From assembly GCA_003530935.1 (NCBI GenBank), contig DPEO01000004.1:3440-15527 (forward strand): 12,088 bases of DNA. The letters are read 5' to 3'. Under the pieces are notes generated by a model. That model was not told the origin of the DNA. It saw only the letters and a program-made list of their open reading frames with translations, and did no database searches. This document shows positions 1-6,861 of this stretch, in pieces. Origin of the DNA: Desulfomicrobiaceae bacterium (GTDB lineage Bacteria; Desulfobacterota; Desulfovibrionia; Desulfovibrionales; Desulfomicrobiaceae). Position 1 is the first letter of the stretch, and every line of letters begins with the position of its first letter. Position numbers and translations under genes: made by a program.

Positions 1-804
1 CTGGCCGCCGAGGCCGCCAAGCGGCTTCCTCCGGATATCTGGGAAGCCGTGCGCGGTGTGTTGGCCAGCCCCGAAGTGCAGGACTTCTTGCGCAGCGATA
101 GTGTGTTTTCCATAGCCCAAGGGATGCTCCGCCGTATCGTGCCGGGGATCATGGGGCTGATCAGTGGGGCCTACAGCATGGTCATGGCCGTGGCCGTGGT
201 GCTGGTCATTGGGCTCTACACGGTGTTTTTGCTCTTGGATTTCGAGTCCTTGCGCCAGAGATGGCATTCCGTGCTTCCTACATCCTGGCGGCAGCCGATA
301 CTCGAATTTCTTGCGGAGTTCGACAGCGCTATGAGCCGCTACTTTCGCGGCCAAGCCCTGGTGGCCGGCACCGTGGGCATCCTTTTTGCCATTGGCTTTA
401 GCCTGATCGGGCTGCCTTTGGCCGTGGTCTTAGGGCTCTTTTTAGGGCTGCTCAACATGGTGCCGTATTTGCAGACGGTCGGATTCGTGCCTGCCGTGCT
501 GTTGGCCGGAGTGCACGCCCTGGAGACCGGGACGTCGTTTTGGACGGTGTTGGGGCTCGTGTTGGTGGTTTTTGCCGTTGTCCAGGCCATTCAGGACATG
601 GTGTTGGTGCCGCGCTTTTTGGGCAAGGCCATGGGTCTCTCTCCGGCGTGGATACTTTTATCTCTTTCCATATGGGGCAGTTTGCTGGGCTTTTTGGGTT
701 TGCTCCTGGCCTTGCCGCTTACCTGCCTCCTTTTTGCCTATTGGCGTCGTCTGATCGCCAGTGACGAAGGTGCGCGTCTGGACAATACCACCGCTCCCCT
801 TTAG
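1..804 (+). CDS. AI-2E/PerM-family membrane transporter, 5'-truncated
   Basis: The frame is open from the first base to a TAG stop, giving 267 residues of a protein that begins upstream of the window. The visible part is highly hydrophobic. A loop segment (Arg-Gly-Val-Leu onward) is followed by a long membrane segment encoded around 145-245, an amphipathic stretch, then a Gly/Leu-rich hairpin around 350-510 containing Leu-Asn-Met-Val-Pro-Tyr. Two more membrane segments end in Gly-Phe-Leu-Gly-Leu-Leu-Leu-Ala-Leu-Pro-Leu. The Pro-Tyr hairpin and the terminal G-x-x-G-x-x-L-A-x-P-L block are typical of the AI-2E family (formerly UPF0118, PerM/TqsA). Members act in the inner membrane as exporters or antiporters of small solutes; the substrate here cannot be read. 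It lies 38 bases ahead of the DUF2721 gene on the same strand and may head or join the pantothenate operon. The family call is firm, the substrate unknown. Confidence 0.85.
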   Translation: MAAEAAKRLPPDIWEAVRGVLASPEVQDFLRSDSVFSIAQGMLRRIVPGIMGLISGAYSMVMAVAVVLVIGLYTVFLLLDFESLRQRWHSVLPTSWRQPILEFLAEFDSAMSRYFRGQALVAGTVGILFAIGFSLIGLPLAVVLGLFLGLLNMVPYLQTVGFVPAVLLAGVHALETGTSFWTVLGLVLVVFAVVQAIQDMVLVPRFLGKAMGLSPAWILLSLSIWGSLLGFLGLLLALPLTCLLFAYWRRLIASDEGARLDNTTAPL

Positions 805-842
805 GTAGCCCCCGATTTTTTCATCCCGACAAGGTCCGTATC

Positions 843-1280
843 ATGGAAATCTCCCTGACTACCCCTGCGCTGCTGTTTTCGACGCTCTCGCTGCTGCTCT
901 TGGCGTATACGAACCGTTTTTTGGCCCTGTCCACACGTATCCGTTCCCTGTACGACCGCTACCGGCATGAACAAGCATCTGGGGTGCGTCAGCAGATCGC
1001 AAGCCTTCACGGCCGGGTGCGGCTCATTCGTCTGATGCAACTCCTGGGCATCCTGAGCCTGCTGTGTTGCGTGGTGTGCATGCTTTTCCTCTTTGAAGGA
1101 TGGTTCGTTCTCGGAAAATGGGTGTTCGCCGCAAGTCTCTTTCTTCTTATGGCATCCTTGGTGGTTTCGGCCATGGAAATCTTCATATCCACGCGGGCGC
1201 TGGACATAGAGCTGCATGAATTATGGACCGCTCAAGAGCCGATTTCCGCACGCAAGAAAGAGGGAGGGAAGAGGGCATGA
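843..1280 (+). CDS. DUF2721 small membrane protein
   Basis: This 145-residue protein has three hydrophobic segments at about residues 7-28, 61-84 and 91-115, and a Lys/Arg-rich C-terminus. The first segment contains Leu-Thr-Thr-Pro-Ala-Leu-Leu-Phe and Ala-Tyr-Thr-Asn-Arg-Phe-Leu-Ala-Leu, and the last ends in Ser-Ala-Met-Glu-Ile-Phe-Ile-Ser-Thr-Arg-Ala-Leu. These blocks are what I recognise as DUF2721, a family of uncharacterised inner-membrane proteins. The ATG at 843 follows an AAGG with eight bases between. The stop TGA (1278-1280) overlaps the panC start in ATGA, so translation of panC is probably coupled to it. No function is established; its position gives only a hint of a link to pantothenate synthesis or to the upstream transporter. 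Confidence 0.85.
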   Translation: MEISLTTPALLFSTLSLLLLAYTNRFLALSTRIRSLYDRYRHEQASGVRQQIASLHGRVRLIRLMQLLGILSLLCCVVCMLFLFEGWFVLGKWVFAASLFLLMASLVVSAMEIFISTRALDIELHELWTAQEPISARKKEGGKRA

Positions 1281-2122
1281 AAGTTCTGCGCCATCCCGAC
1301 GCCGTCCGCGAAGAGGTCATGCAGTGGCGCTGCCATGGGCACCAGGTGGGCTTCGTCCCTACCATGGGATATTGGCACGCAGGGCACGTGAGCCTGCTCG
1401 ATGCCGCCCGGCAGCGGTGTTCCAAGGTGGTGGCCTCCATCTTTGTGAATCCCACGCAATTTGGTCCGAACGAAGACTTGGAGCGTTATCCGCGCAACCT
1501 CGAAAACGATCTGGCTTTGGCGCAAGCGCACGGCGTGGATCTCGTTTTCTGTCCGCAAGCGCAGGATATGTACGCCCCGGACCACGACACCTGGGTGGAA
1601 GTGCCGCACCTCTCCCAAGGGCTTTGCGGGGCATCGCGGCCTGGGCATTTTCGGGGGGTCGCCACGGTGGTGACCAAACTTTTCTGGATCGTACAGCCGC
1701 ATGTCGCCTTTTTTGGCGAGAAGGACTGGCAGCAACTAGCCGTCATCCGCGCCATGGTGCGCCACCTCTCCTGTCCGGTGGAGGTCGTCGGCTGTCCTAT
1801 AGTGCGCGAGCCGGACGGCCTGGCCATGAGCTCGCGCAATGTCTATTTGACTGCCGAGGAGCGCGCCCAGGCCCCGGCCCTTTGTGCCATGCTTCAGGAT
1901 CTGCGCCAGCGCGTGGCGGCTGGGGTGCGGGATGTGGAGGCCCTGAAAGCTGCTGCCCTGCGCTATCTTGCCGCGCATCTGCCCCTCGGCAGGCTCGACT
2001 ATCTGGAATTCGTGCACCCGGACACTCTGGTCCCACGCACGCAGGCGGAGCCGCCCACCTTGGCGGCAGTGGCGCTTTTTCTGGGCAAGGCGCGACTCAT
2101 CGATAACATGCGCATCGATTGA
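1277..2122 (+). CDS. panC: Pantoate--beta-alanine ligase (pantothenate synthetase)
   Basis: PanC is the cytoplasmic enzyme that joins D-pantoate and beta-alanine using ATP, through a pantoyl-adenylate, to give pantothenate. The 281-residue length is normal for the family. Visible motifs in order are Pro28-Thr-Met-Gly-Tyr-Trp-His34-Ala-Gly-His37 (the HIGH-like nucleotide site), Val-Asn-Pro-Thr-Gln-Phe-Gly at 57-63, His-Phe-Arg-Gly-Val at 124-128, Gly147-Glu-Lys-Asp-Trp-Gln-Gln and the KMSKS-like Ala-Met-Ser-Ser-Arg-Asn at 183-188. It ends with the usual Ala-Leu-Phe-Leu-Gly-Lys-Ala-Arg-Leu-Ile-Asp-Asn. I chose the ATG at 1277, which overlaps the DUF2721 stop and follows a purine-rich GGGAGGGAAGAGGG tract. 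An ATG at 1223 would add 18 non-conserved residues. Trp33 and Trp151 stand where Leu and Phe are more common; both are conservative hydrophobic changes. Confidence 0.97.
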   Translation: MKVLRHPDAVREEVMQWRCHGHQVGFVPTMGYWHAGHVSLLDAARQRCSKVVASIFVNPTQFGPNEDLERYPRNLENDLALAQAHGVDLVFCPQAQDMYAPDHDTWVEVPHLSQGLCGASRPGHFRGVATVVTKLFWIVQPHVAFFGEKDWQQLAVIRAMVRHLSCPVEVVGCPIVREPDGLAMSSRNVYLTAEERAQAPALCAMLQDLRQRVAAGVRDVEALKAAALRYLAAHLPLGRLDYLEFVHPDTLVPRTQAEPPTLAAVALFLGKARLIDNMRID

Positions 2123-2176
2123 CACGACACATCATCAAAAGACGTCTGGGGAGGCCTCTCCCTTAAGGATACTGCC

Positions 2177-2530
2177 ATGCTCCGAACCATGTTGTGGGCG
2201 AAGTTGCACCGGGTCACGGTGACCGGAAGCTGTCTGGACTACGAAGGCTCTATCGCCATTTGTCCAAAATTGTTGGAAGCCTCGGGCATTGTCCCCGGCG
2301 AACGGGTAGACGTGTACAACGTGACCACCGGGGCCCGATTCACCACCTACGCCATCGAAGGAAACAGCCGGGAAATTCTCGTCAATGGCGCGGCCGCCCG
2401 CTTGGCCATGCCTGGTGATCTCCTCATCATCGCGGCCTACGCCCAGATGACCCCGGAGGAAATGGGGCGGCACCAACCGCGGGTGGTCTTGGTGGACCGC
2501 CGCAACGAAATCAAAGAGGTGCGACCATGA
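2177..2530 (+). CDS. panD: Aspartate 1-decarboxylase proenzyme
   Basis: PanD decarboxylates L-aspartate to beta-alanine, the amine substrate of PanC encoded just upstream. It is made as a proenzyme that cleaves itself between Gly24 and Ser25, and the new N-terminal serine becomes the pyruvoyl cofactor. The sequence has Tyr22-Glu-Gly-Ser25 at exactly this place. It also has Lys9, His11, Arg54, Thr57 and Tyr58 at the numbering used for the E. coli enzyme, and the Asn70-Gly-Ala-Ala-Ala block. The length of 117 residues is close to the usual 115-130. The ATG at 2177 follows AAGGA (2165-2169) with seven bases between. The stop TGA overlaps the panB start in ATGA. The gene is 54 bases after panC. 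All key residues are present, so the enzyme should be active. Confidence 0.97.
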   Translation: MLRTMLWAKLHRVTVTGSCLDYEGSIAICPKLLEASGIVPGERVDVYNVTTGARFTTYAIEGNSREILVNGAAARLAMPGDLLIIAAYAQMTPEEMGRHQPRVVLVDRRNEIKEVRP

Positions 2531-3360
2531 AAGGCGTGCTGGAGTTTGCTCAGGCCAAGGCCCAAGGCCAAAAACTCGTCATGGTGACGGCCTACGACTA
2601 TCCGTCCGCCTACTTCGCGCAAAAGGCCGGGGTGGATCTCATCCTGGTGGGCGACTCCGTGGGCATGGTGGTGCTTGGCCATGATTCCACGGTACCGGTG
2701 ACCATGGACGACATGGTCCGGCATACCCAGGCAGTACGGCGCGGAGCTCCGGATACCTTCATCCTGGGCGATCTTCCCTTTTGGAGCACGAGCTCGGTGG
2801 CCTGCGCCGTGGAGCGGGCCGGCCGCCTGGTGCAGGAAGGAGGCTGCCATGCGGTCAAGCTCGAAGGCGGACGCAGCATTACCGCTCACGTGGAGGCCAT
2901 CGTGCGCGCCGGGGTACCCGTATGCGGCCATATCGGCCTGACTCCACAATCGGCCACGGCCTTGGGGGGATTTCGCGTACAGGGCAAAACCGCGGCCCAG
3001 GCCCGGGCGCTGCTGGAAGACGCCCAGGCCCTGGAGGCCGCAGGGGCCTTCATGCTGGTTTTGGAGTGCATCCCCACGCCCCTTGCCCGCGTCATCACCG
3101 AGCGACTGCGCATCCCCACCATCGGCATCGGCGCAGGTCCCCATTGCGACGGCCAGGTGCTCGTGTGGCATGACCTCCTCGGCATGTATCCCCGACAGAC
3201 GCCGAAATTTGTCCGCCGCTATGCGGACCTGGGCGCTCTGGCCACGAAAGGTATCGCCGCTTTTGCCGACCAGGTGCGTCACGGCGCTTTCCCCGAGGCT
3301 GACCAGGGGTTCGCCATGGACGAAGAAGAGCTCGACCGCGCCCTGACGCCGCTGGCTTAA
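2527..3360 (+). CDS. panB: 3-methyl-2-oxobutanoate hydroxymethyltransferase
   Basis: PanB transfers a hydroxymethyl group from 5,10-methylenetetrahydrofolate to 2-oxoisovalerate, giving ketopantoate, the first committed step to pantoate. It is a cytoplasmic, metal-dependent TIM-barrel enzyme. The 277-residue length is typical. The metal and catalytic residues appear in their family contexts: Gly42-Asp43-Ser-Val-Gly, Gly81-Asp82-Leu-Pro-Phe, Val-Lys-Leu-Glu113-Gly-Gly, Gly-His-Ile-Gly-Leu-Thr-Pro-Gln-Ser at 134-142 and Leu-Glu180-Cys-Ile-Pro. A later Gly-Ile-Gly-Ala-Gly-Pro-His-Cys-Asp-Gly-Gln block completes the fold. The start overlaps the panD stop, with AGAGGT (2515-2520) six bases before the ATG. 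It is the last gene of the + strand cluster; no ketopantoate reductase gene (panE) follows, so that step must be encoded elsewhere or served by another reductase. Confidence 0.97.
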   Translation: MKGVLEFAQAKAQGQKLVMVTAYDYPSAYFAQKAGVDLILVGDSVGMVVLGHDSTVPVTMDDMVRHTQAVRRGAPDTFILGDLPFWSTSSVACAVERAGRLVQEGGCHAVKLEGGRSITAHVEAIVRAGVPVCGHIGLTPQSATALGGFRVQGKTAAQARALLEDAQALEAAGAFMLVLECIPTPLARVITERLRIPTIGIGAGPHCDGQVLVWHDLLGMYPRQTPKFVRRYADLGALATKGIAAFADQVRHGAFPEADQGFAMDEEELDRALTPLA

Positions 3361-3409
3361 TCCTGCCCGCGTCCTGCTTTTGTTGACGCAAGCCTCTCGC
3401 CAGAAGACG

Positions 3410-3467
3410 CACCAAAGGCACCGGGGACTCGCGCTTACGGCTTCTCCGTCAGCGTGTGCCTTTGGTG
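3410..3467. repeat. 12-bp perfect inverted repeat with nested stem, possible bidirectional terminator
   Basis: CACCAAAGGCAC at 3410-3421 is the exact reverse complement of GTGCCTTTGGTG at 3456-3467. Between them, 3431-3435 and 3437-3440 can pair with 3451-3455 and 3446-3449 (GCGCT/AGCGT with one G-U pair, then ACGG/CCGT around a 5-base loop). Together they form a long bulged hairpin. It spans the gap between the convergent panB and MFS genes, and its right arm lies in the last codons of the MFS gene. No T-run directly follows on either strand, so a classical intrinsic terminator is not shown. The repeat itself is certain; its role is inferred. Confidence 0.6.
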
Positions 3468-4631
3468 GCGCCACAGAGAGCGCAGGGCGATGGCACTTCC
3501 CCCCAGACTTGCCACGCCGAAGCCCAAAAAGGCCCAGGCAAAGCCTGCGCGCTCGCCCCAGGCGGCCAAGGCGGCGGGAAGCAGTCCGGAGCCCAGAAGA
3601 GACGTGCAGGTGACCGCCAAAGAGACGCTGAGGTCGCTTTCTTCCCTGCGCACCACCCGGGCCAAGACCGCAAACCCCACTGGAAAGAAGCATACCGCCA
3701 GAAGCGGCTGCAGGGTGAGCAGGGCAAGGCTCATCGGCAGAGGGCCGACGCCTGCCACGCATGTGGCAAGGCTCACCCCGAGCATGCATATCGTAAGGGT
3801 GCGCACCAAGCCGAACCGCTCGGTGATCCACCCCATCCAAGGCAGCACCACCAAGGAGACCACACGGGAAGCACCCAAGAAGGTATTGGCCGCTGCCTCG
3901 GAAAGCCCCCGGTCATGAACCAGATATGCGGGGATCACGCTGTAGACGCCCACCTCCACACCCACGGTGATGACAAAGAGAACGACCACCGCCCAAAAGG
4001 AAAGATTCTGCACGAGCGGCCGCAAGGCAGCAAGGCGGGGCGCCACGCCCAAGCGCTCGATACGAGGCCCGCGCCACGCATAGAGAATGCCCATGGCGAG
4101 GCTCGCCCAGCCGATCCAGGCAAAGGTCATGGTGGCGGCCCCCAAGCGGTCGGCTAATTCCACGACAAATGGGGCCAGGACGAAGGAGAGGTTGGGCGCC
4201 ATCTCATGCAGGGCAAAGGCCCGGCTCCAGCCGGACTGGGGAGTGACAGTGGTGATGGTGGTCACGCCGGAAGGCATGTAGAGCCCTGCCCCCAGGCCCA
4301 AAATCAGCACCCAGGAAAGAAGCCCGCCCAAGGTTGTGGTCCTGGAGATGCCGAGCAGACTCCCTCCCAAGAGGAAAAGACACAGACAAATGGTGCGGTG
4401 GTGGCCGATGCGGCTGGAAAGGAATCCCGCCCCGAATACGGCGGTGCTGTAGCCTATAGACAGGGCCACGAAGGCCTGGGCCGCGGTGGCAAGGCTCACG
4501 CCCAGGCGCTCACTCGTGGGCAAAAGGAGTGGTCCCAGTACCGTACGGGAAAGAAAATTGACAAAAAATACTCCGGTCAGCAGGAGCAGAGCCGGAACGG
4601 CTTTTCGAAAAGAGGGCGTGTTGGTGGTCAT
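3435..4631 (-). CDS. Major facilitator superfamily transporter
   Basis: This 398-residue protein is hydrophobic throughout, with about twelve membrane segments in two halves split by a short charged loop near residue 190 (Trp-Arg-Gly-Pro-Arg-Ile-Glu-Arg). The loop after the second segment reads Gly69-Phe-Leu-Ser-Ser-Arg-Ile-Gly76-His-His-Arg79, a degenerate MFS motif A (G-x-x-x-D-R-x-G-R-R). The fourth segment contains Gly-Leu-Tyr-Met-Pro-Ser-Gly, common in MFS drug or metabolite carriers. The substrate cannot be read. The gene is convergent with panB and divergent from lolA, so it is probably its own transcription unit; nearness to the pan genes alone does not make it a pantothenate carrier. 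I used the first ATG at 4631, but no clear Shine-Dalgarno sequence precedes it, so the exact start is less certain than the gene. Confidence 0.85.
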   Translation of the reverse strand: MTTNTPSFRKAVPALLLLTGVFFVNFLSRTVLGPLLLPTSERLGVSLATAAQAFVALSIGYSTAVFGAGFLSSRIGHHRTICLCLFLLGGSLLGISRTTTLGGLLSWVLILGLGAGLYMPSGVTTITTVTPQSGWSRAFALHEMAPNLSFVLAPFVVELADRLGAATMTFAWIGWASLAMGILYAWRGPRIERLGVAPRLAALRPLVQNLSFWAVVVLFVITVGVEVGVYSVIPAYLVHDRGLSEAAANTFLGASRVVSLVVLPWMGWITERFGLVRTLTICMLGVSLATCVAGVGPLPMSLALLTLQPLLAVCFFPVGFAVLARVVRREESDLSVSLAVTCTSLLGSGLLPAALAAWGERAGFAWAFLGFGVASLGGSAIALRSLWRHQRHTLTEKP

Positions 4632-4702
4632 GGCGCGGGCAGTTGCGGTTGCGAGCCCGCGCTCCTATCCTGTCCTTGTGTGCAAGGCAACTTTCGAGTT
4701 CC

Positions 4703-4707
4703 AGGAG
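4703..4707 (+). promoter_or_regulatory. Ribosome binding site fixing the lolA start
   Basis: AGGAG lies six bases before the ATG at 4714. This spacing, together with the signal peptide that begins right there, decides the start. The reading frame stays open upstream to 4486, but that stretch lies antisense to the 5' end of the MFS gene. Confidence 0.75.
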
Positions 4708-4713
4708 TATGAT

Positions 4714-5346
4714 ATGCGAATTCTCGTAACACTTCTTTGCAGCACGATTTTTCCGGCTTTGGTATTTGCCGCAGATATTACGGATACGGTGCAAAAGCGT
4801 TATGAAACATTGCACTCTTTTCGCGCATTTTTCACCCAGCACCTCACCAATGCTGCAACCCAAAAAACAGAGGAGCGCCTTGGATCCATCGTCTTTTCCA
4901 AACCCAAACTCTTGCGCTGGGAGACCACCAGCCCCGAAGAAGAACTCTTGATTGTCGGGCCGCAAGCGGTGTGGGAGTACCTTCCGGAAGACGGTATTGC
5001 ATACCGATACACTACGGAACAGATTTTTCAATCCAAGACCATGCTGCGTTTTATCTCCGGGGAAGCCAACCTCAAAGAAGATTTTGCGATTGTCGACAAA
5101 GGCATGGATGCGGGGTTGTATCTCTTGGAGCTCACCCCCAAGGAGCCTGAGCCGGGATTGACCTTCGCACGGGTATGGATCCGTCCTGAAGATGGGCTGC
5201 TCGAGCGCATCCGCATCGTAGACTTCTTTGGAAATGAAAACGCCATCGAGCTCAAGGCCATCGAGCTCGACCCGGCGGTGGATTCCAAAATATTTACGTT
5301 TACGCCACCGCAAGGAACGCAGGTCATTCCAGGGAAAGTGCAGTAG
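4714..5346 (+). CDS. lolA: Outer-membrane lipoprotein carrier protein LolA
   Basis: LolA is the periplasmic chaperone that takes lipoproteins released by the LolCDE complex and carries them to the outer membrane. The 210-residue precursor starts with a signal peptide (Met-Arg-Ile-Leu then a hydrophobic core) with a likely cleavage after Val-Phe-Ala19. The mature part shows the LolA pattern: Ser-Phe-Arg-Ala-Phe-Phe-Thr-Gln at 35-42, Gly-Ser-Ile-Val-Phe-Ser-Lys-Pro-Lys-Leu-Leu-Arg-Trp-Glu at 57-70, Val-Trp-Glu-Tyr-Leu-Pro at 86-91, and a C-terminal Phe-Thr-Phe-Thr-Pro-Pro-Gln-Gly that matches E. coli LolA closely. The start is fixed by AGGAG and the signal peptide. It is divergent from the MFS gene and convergent with rluA, so it stands alone. 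No lolB is next to it. Its DNA looks somewhat more AT-rich than the pan genes (48% GC by hand in 4741-4800). Confidence 0.93.
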   Translation: MRILVTLLCSTIFPALVFAADITDTVQKRYETLHSFRAFFTQHLTNAATQKTEERLGSIVFSKPKLLRWETTSPEEELLIVGPQAVWEYLPEDGIAYRYTTEQIFQSKTMLRFISGEANLKEDFAIVDKGMDAGLYLLELTPKEPEPGLTFARVWIRPEDGLLERIRIVDFFGNENAIELKAIELDPAVDSKIFTFTPPQGTQVIPGKVQ

Positions 5347-5354
5347 AGCGCAAA

Positions 5355-5388
5355 GCCGGGACGTATCTCTGAGCAGTGCAGTCCCGGC
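5355..5388. terminator. Stem-loop between convergent lolA and rluA, likely bidirectional terminator
   Basis: GCCGGGAC (5355-5362) pairs perfectly with GTCCCGGC (5381-5388) around an 18-base loop. It starts eight bases after the lolA stop codon and ends four bases before the rluA stop. On the minus strand the stem is followed by TTT; on the plus strand there is no T-run. The position between two convergent genes supports a terminator, but the short stem, long loop and weak T-tract leave it unproven. Confidence 0.45.
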
Positions 5389-5392
5389 CTGG

Positions 5393-6214
5393 TCAATGCG
5401 GCGTCTGCAGGTGGTGCACGCTCGCCGCTGTCAGCGTCCCCTCCAGGGGCATCCACGGGCCCGGCTGAGACGCGACCAGGTCTGGAAGGCGGACTTCCGG
5501 GACAAAGGGGCAGGGCGCGGTAAAGTACATCCATTCGTTGCGGTAAGGGTGCATGAGACCTAAGGCCGCTGCGTGGAGAAGCAGACGTGGAGCCGCCGTG
5601 GCCACGGCGGGCGGGGCGTAGAAAGAGTCCCCGAGGAGCGGATGGCCTATGGCCGCCAGGTGCAGGCGCAGCTGGTGGGACCTGCCGGTGTGGGGGGTGA
5701 GGAGAAGTAGGGTGGCCTCGTCGCGGAAGTATTCGAGCACCGTGAATTCGGTCCAGGCAGGTTTGCCTGCGCTCAGGCAGATGGTCTGCATGGGGCGACG
5801 GGGAAAGTCGCAGCGCATGGGTAAGGTGATGTGTCCATGCGGGGCGCGCACGCGGCCGGCAGCCACCGCCAGATAGGCCTTGGCCACTTGGCGATGTTGA
5901 AACTGGGCCTTGAGATGGCTTTCCGCCTTGCGGCGCAGGGCCACCACCACAAGCCCGGAGGTGGGCAGATCCAAACGGTTGACCGCCTGGGCATGGGGAT
6001 GGCGCTGCCGCACCCGAGCCAGGACACTATCGGCAAAGGCCGGATCCCGTCCGGGGACGCTGAGCAGCCCTGCCGGCTTGTGAATGATGGCCATATCCCG
6101 GTCTTCGTAGACCACATCCAAGCCAGCAGGAGGGGTGTACGGACCAACGGGAGGCACCGAGGCGTCCAGGAACGCAGGGCGCCAACGCCAAAAGGGTGGG
6201 ATTGGTGTGGACAT
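5393..6214 (-). CDS. rluA: RluA-type pseudouridine synthase
   Basis: The protein isomerises uridine to pseudouridine in structured RNA in the cytoplasm. It has 273 residues from the ATG at 6214. The catalytic motif is Val-Asn79-Arg-Leu-Asp82-Leu-Pro-Thr-Ser-Gly, with Asp82 as the nucleophile. Later blocks Leu-Pro-Met-Arg-Cys-Asp-Phe-Pro-Arg-Arg-Pro, Gly-Lys-Pro-Ala-Trp-Thr-Glu, Thr-Gly-Arg-Ser-His-Gln-Leu-Arg-Leu-His and Pro-Arg-Leu-Leu-Leu-His-Ala closely follow E. coli RluA, which modifies 23S rRNA U746 and tRNA U32. No S4 domain is seen, as in RluA. The frame stays open another 81 codons upstream, but that part overlaps tesA and has no family similarity. The ATG overlaps the tesA stop in TGATG, so it is probably co-translated with tesA. 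Asn79 replaces the usual His before Arg-Leu-Asp. RluA rather than RluC or RluD is the best fit, but the RNA target is inferred. Confidence 0.85.
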   Translation of the reverse strand: MSTPIPPFWRWRPAFLDASVPPVGPYTPPAGLDVVYEDRDMAIIHKPAGLLSVPGRDPAFADSVLARVRQRHPHAQAVNRLDLPTSGLVVVALRRKAESHLKAQFQHRQVAKAYLAVAAGRVRAPHGHITLPMRCDFPRRPMQTICLSAGKPAWTEFTVLEYFRDEATLLLLTPHTGRSHQLRLHLAAIGHPLLGDSFYAPPAVATAAPRLLLHAAALGLMHPYRNEWMYFTAPCPFVPEVRLPDLVASQPGPWMPLEGTLTAASVHHLQTPH

Positions 6215-6861
6215 CACGAATGATCGGCCGACCCGCCTTCTTCGACACGCAGGCGCTTCAGCTCCGCTTCTACCAGCGGCAACACCCCGGCCACCATCCG
6301 CTCGACGCCAGCGGCGTTGGGATGCATGCCGTCTTCCAGCAAGAGTTCGGGATGCCCGTAGACACCTTCGAGAAAAAAGGGGTACAGGGCAAGGCCGTAG
6401 CGTTGGGCGAGTTCCGGGTACACGGCGTTGAAACGCTGCTGGTAGTCGGCGTCCCAATTACGCGGGGCATACATGCCCACCAAGACCACCCGGGCCCCGG
6501 AGTCCTGCGCCGCCTGGATCATGGCCTCGAGATTGTCGTGCAACGCTTGGGGGGAGAGGCCGCGGAGAGCGTCATTGGCCCCAAGGGCGAGGACGACCAG
6601 TCGGGGCTTGTCCGCCAAAGCCCAGGCCATACGGCTGCGCCCCCCGGCGGAGGTGTCCCCGGAAACCCCGGCGTTGATGACCCGTACCTCCCAGCCGCGG
6701 GAGACGAGCTCACGTTCGAGCACTGCAGGGAATGCCTGTGAAGGTGGTAGACCATAGCCAGCGGTGAGGCTATCACCCATGGCAAGAATCGTGATCCCCC
6801 CTGCCAGGGCCGGCGTTGCCATCATGGCGCCAAGGGCGGAAAATACGGAGAAAAGACGCAT
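6214..6861 (-). CDS. tesA: TesA-like periplasmic SGNH esterase/thioesterase/lysophospholipase
   Basis: This is a 215-residue SGNH-family hydrolase. Residues 1-20 form a signal peptide ending Thr-Pro-Ala-Leu-Ala, so the enzyme acts in the periplasm. The four catalytic blocks are clear: Gly29-Asp-Ser31-Leu-Thr-Ala-Gly (nucleophile Ser31), Gly65-Val-Ser-Gly68-Asp-Thr (oxyanion Gly), Gly94-Ala-Asn96-Asp, and Asp177-Gly-Met-His180. E. coli TesA, also called arylesterase or lysophospholipase L1, has the same layout and lies divergent to ybbA-ybbP as here. I chose the ATG at 6861 because a GGGGG lies five bases upstream and the signal peptide begins there; ATGs at 6873 and 6945 are in frame but only add residues antisense to ybbA. 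The stop overlaps the rluA start. The natural substrate is unknown; a lipid or acyl ester is most likely. Confidence 0.9.
   Translation of the reverse strand: MRLFSVFSALGAMMATPALAGGITILAMGDSLTAGYGLPPSQAFPAVLERELVSRGWEVRVINAGVSGDTSAGGRSRMAWALADKPRLVVLALGANDALRGLSPQALHDNLEAMIQAAQDSGARVVLVGMYAPRNWDADYQQRFNAVYPELAQRYGLALYPFFLEGVYGHPELLLEDGMHPNAAGVERMVAGVLPLVEAELKRLRVEEGGSADHS
6847..6850 (+). promoter_or_regulatory. Ribosome binding site fixing the ybbA start
   Basis: GGAG lies nine bases before the ATG at 6860 and 21 bases before the next in-frame ATG at 6872, favouring 6860. The site sits inside the antisense of the tesA signal-peptide codons. Confidence 0.6.

Noticed and set aside
1223..1276. 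Longer panC start adding 18 residues
   Set aside because: The extra residues are charged, not family-like and lie within the DUF2721 gene. The ATG at 1277 has the purine-rich site and the ATGA overlap.
2148..2161. Palindrome-like GGGGAGGCCTCTCC between panC and panD
   Set aside because: It has no loop, cannot form a stable hairpin and lacks a T-run. It is too far upstream to be the panD ribosome site, which is AAGGA at 2165-2169.
2437..3840. 467-codon minus-strand open frame opposite panB
   Set aside because: It is antisense to panD and panB and to the MFS end in another frame, with the Gly/Arg/His/Ala-rich composition of a GC-rich shadow frame.
4643..4671. Promoter candidate for lolA: TTGCGG, 17 bases, TATCCT
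   Set aside because: Spacing is right, but the hexamers match the sigma-70 consensus at only 3 and 4 of 6 positions, too weak to list as a feature in GC-rich DNA.
4486..4713. N-terminal extension of the lolA frame
   Set aside because: It is antisense to the start of the MFS gene and would bury the signal peptide. The ATG at 4714 has AGGAG at ideal spacing.
6215..6457. 81-residue N-terminal extension of the rluA frame
   Set aside because: It is Arg/Ala/Gly-rich, lies in another frame of tesA and shows no pseudouridine synthase or S4 similarity.
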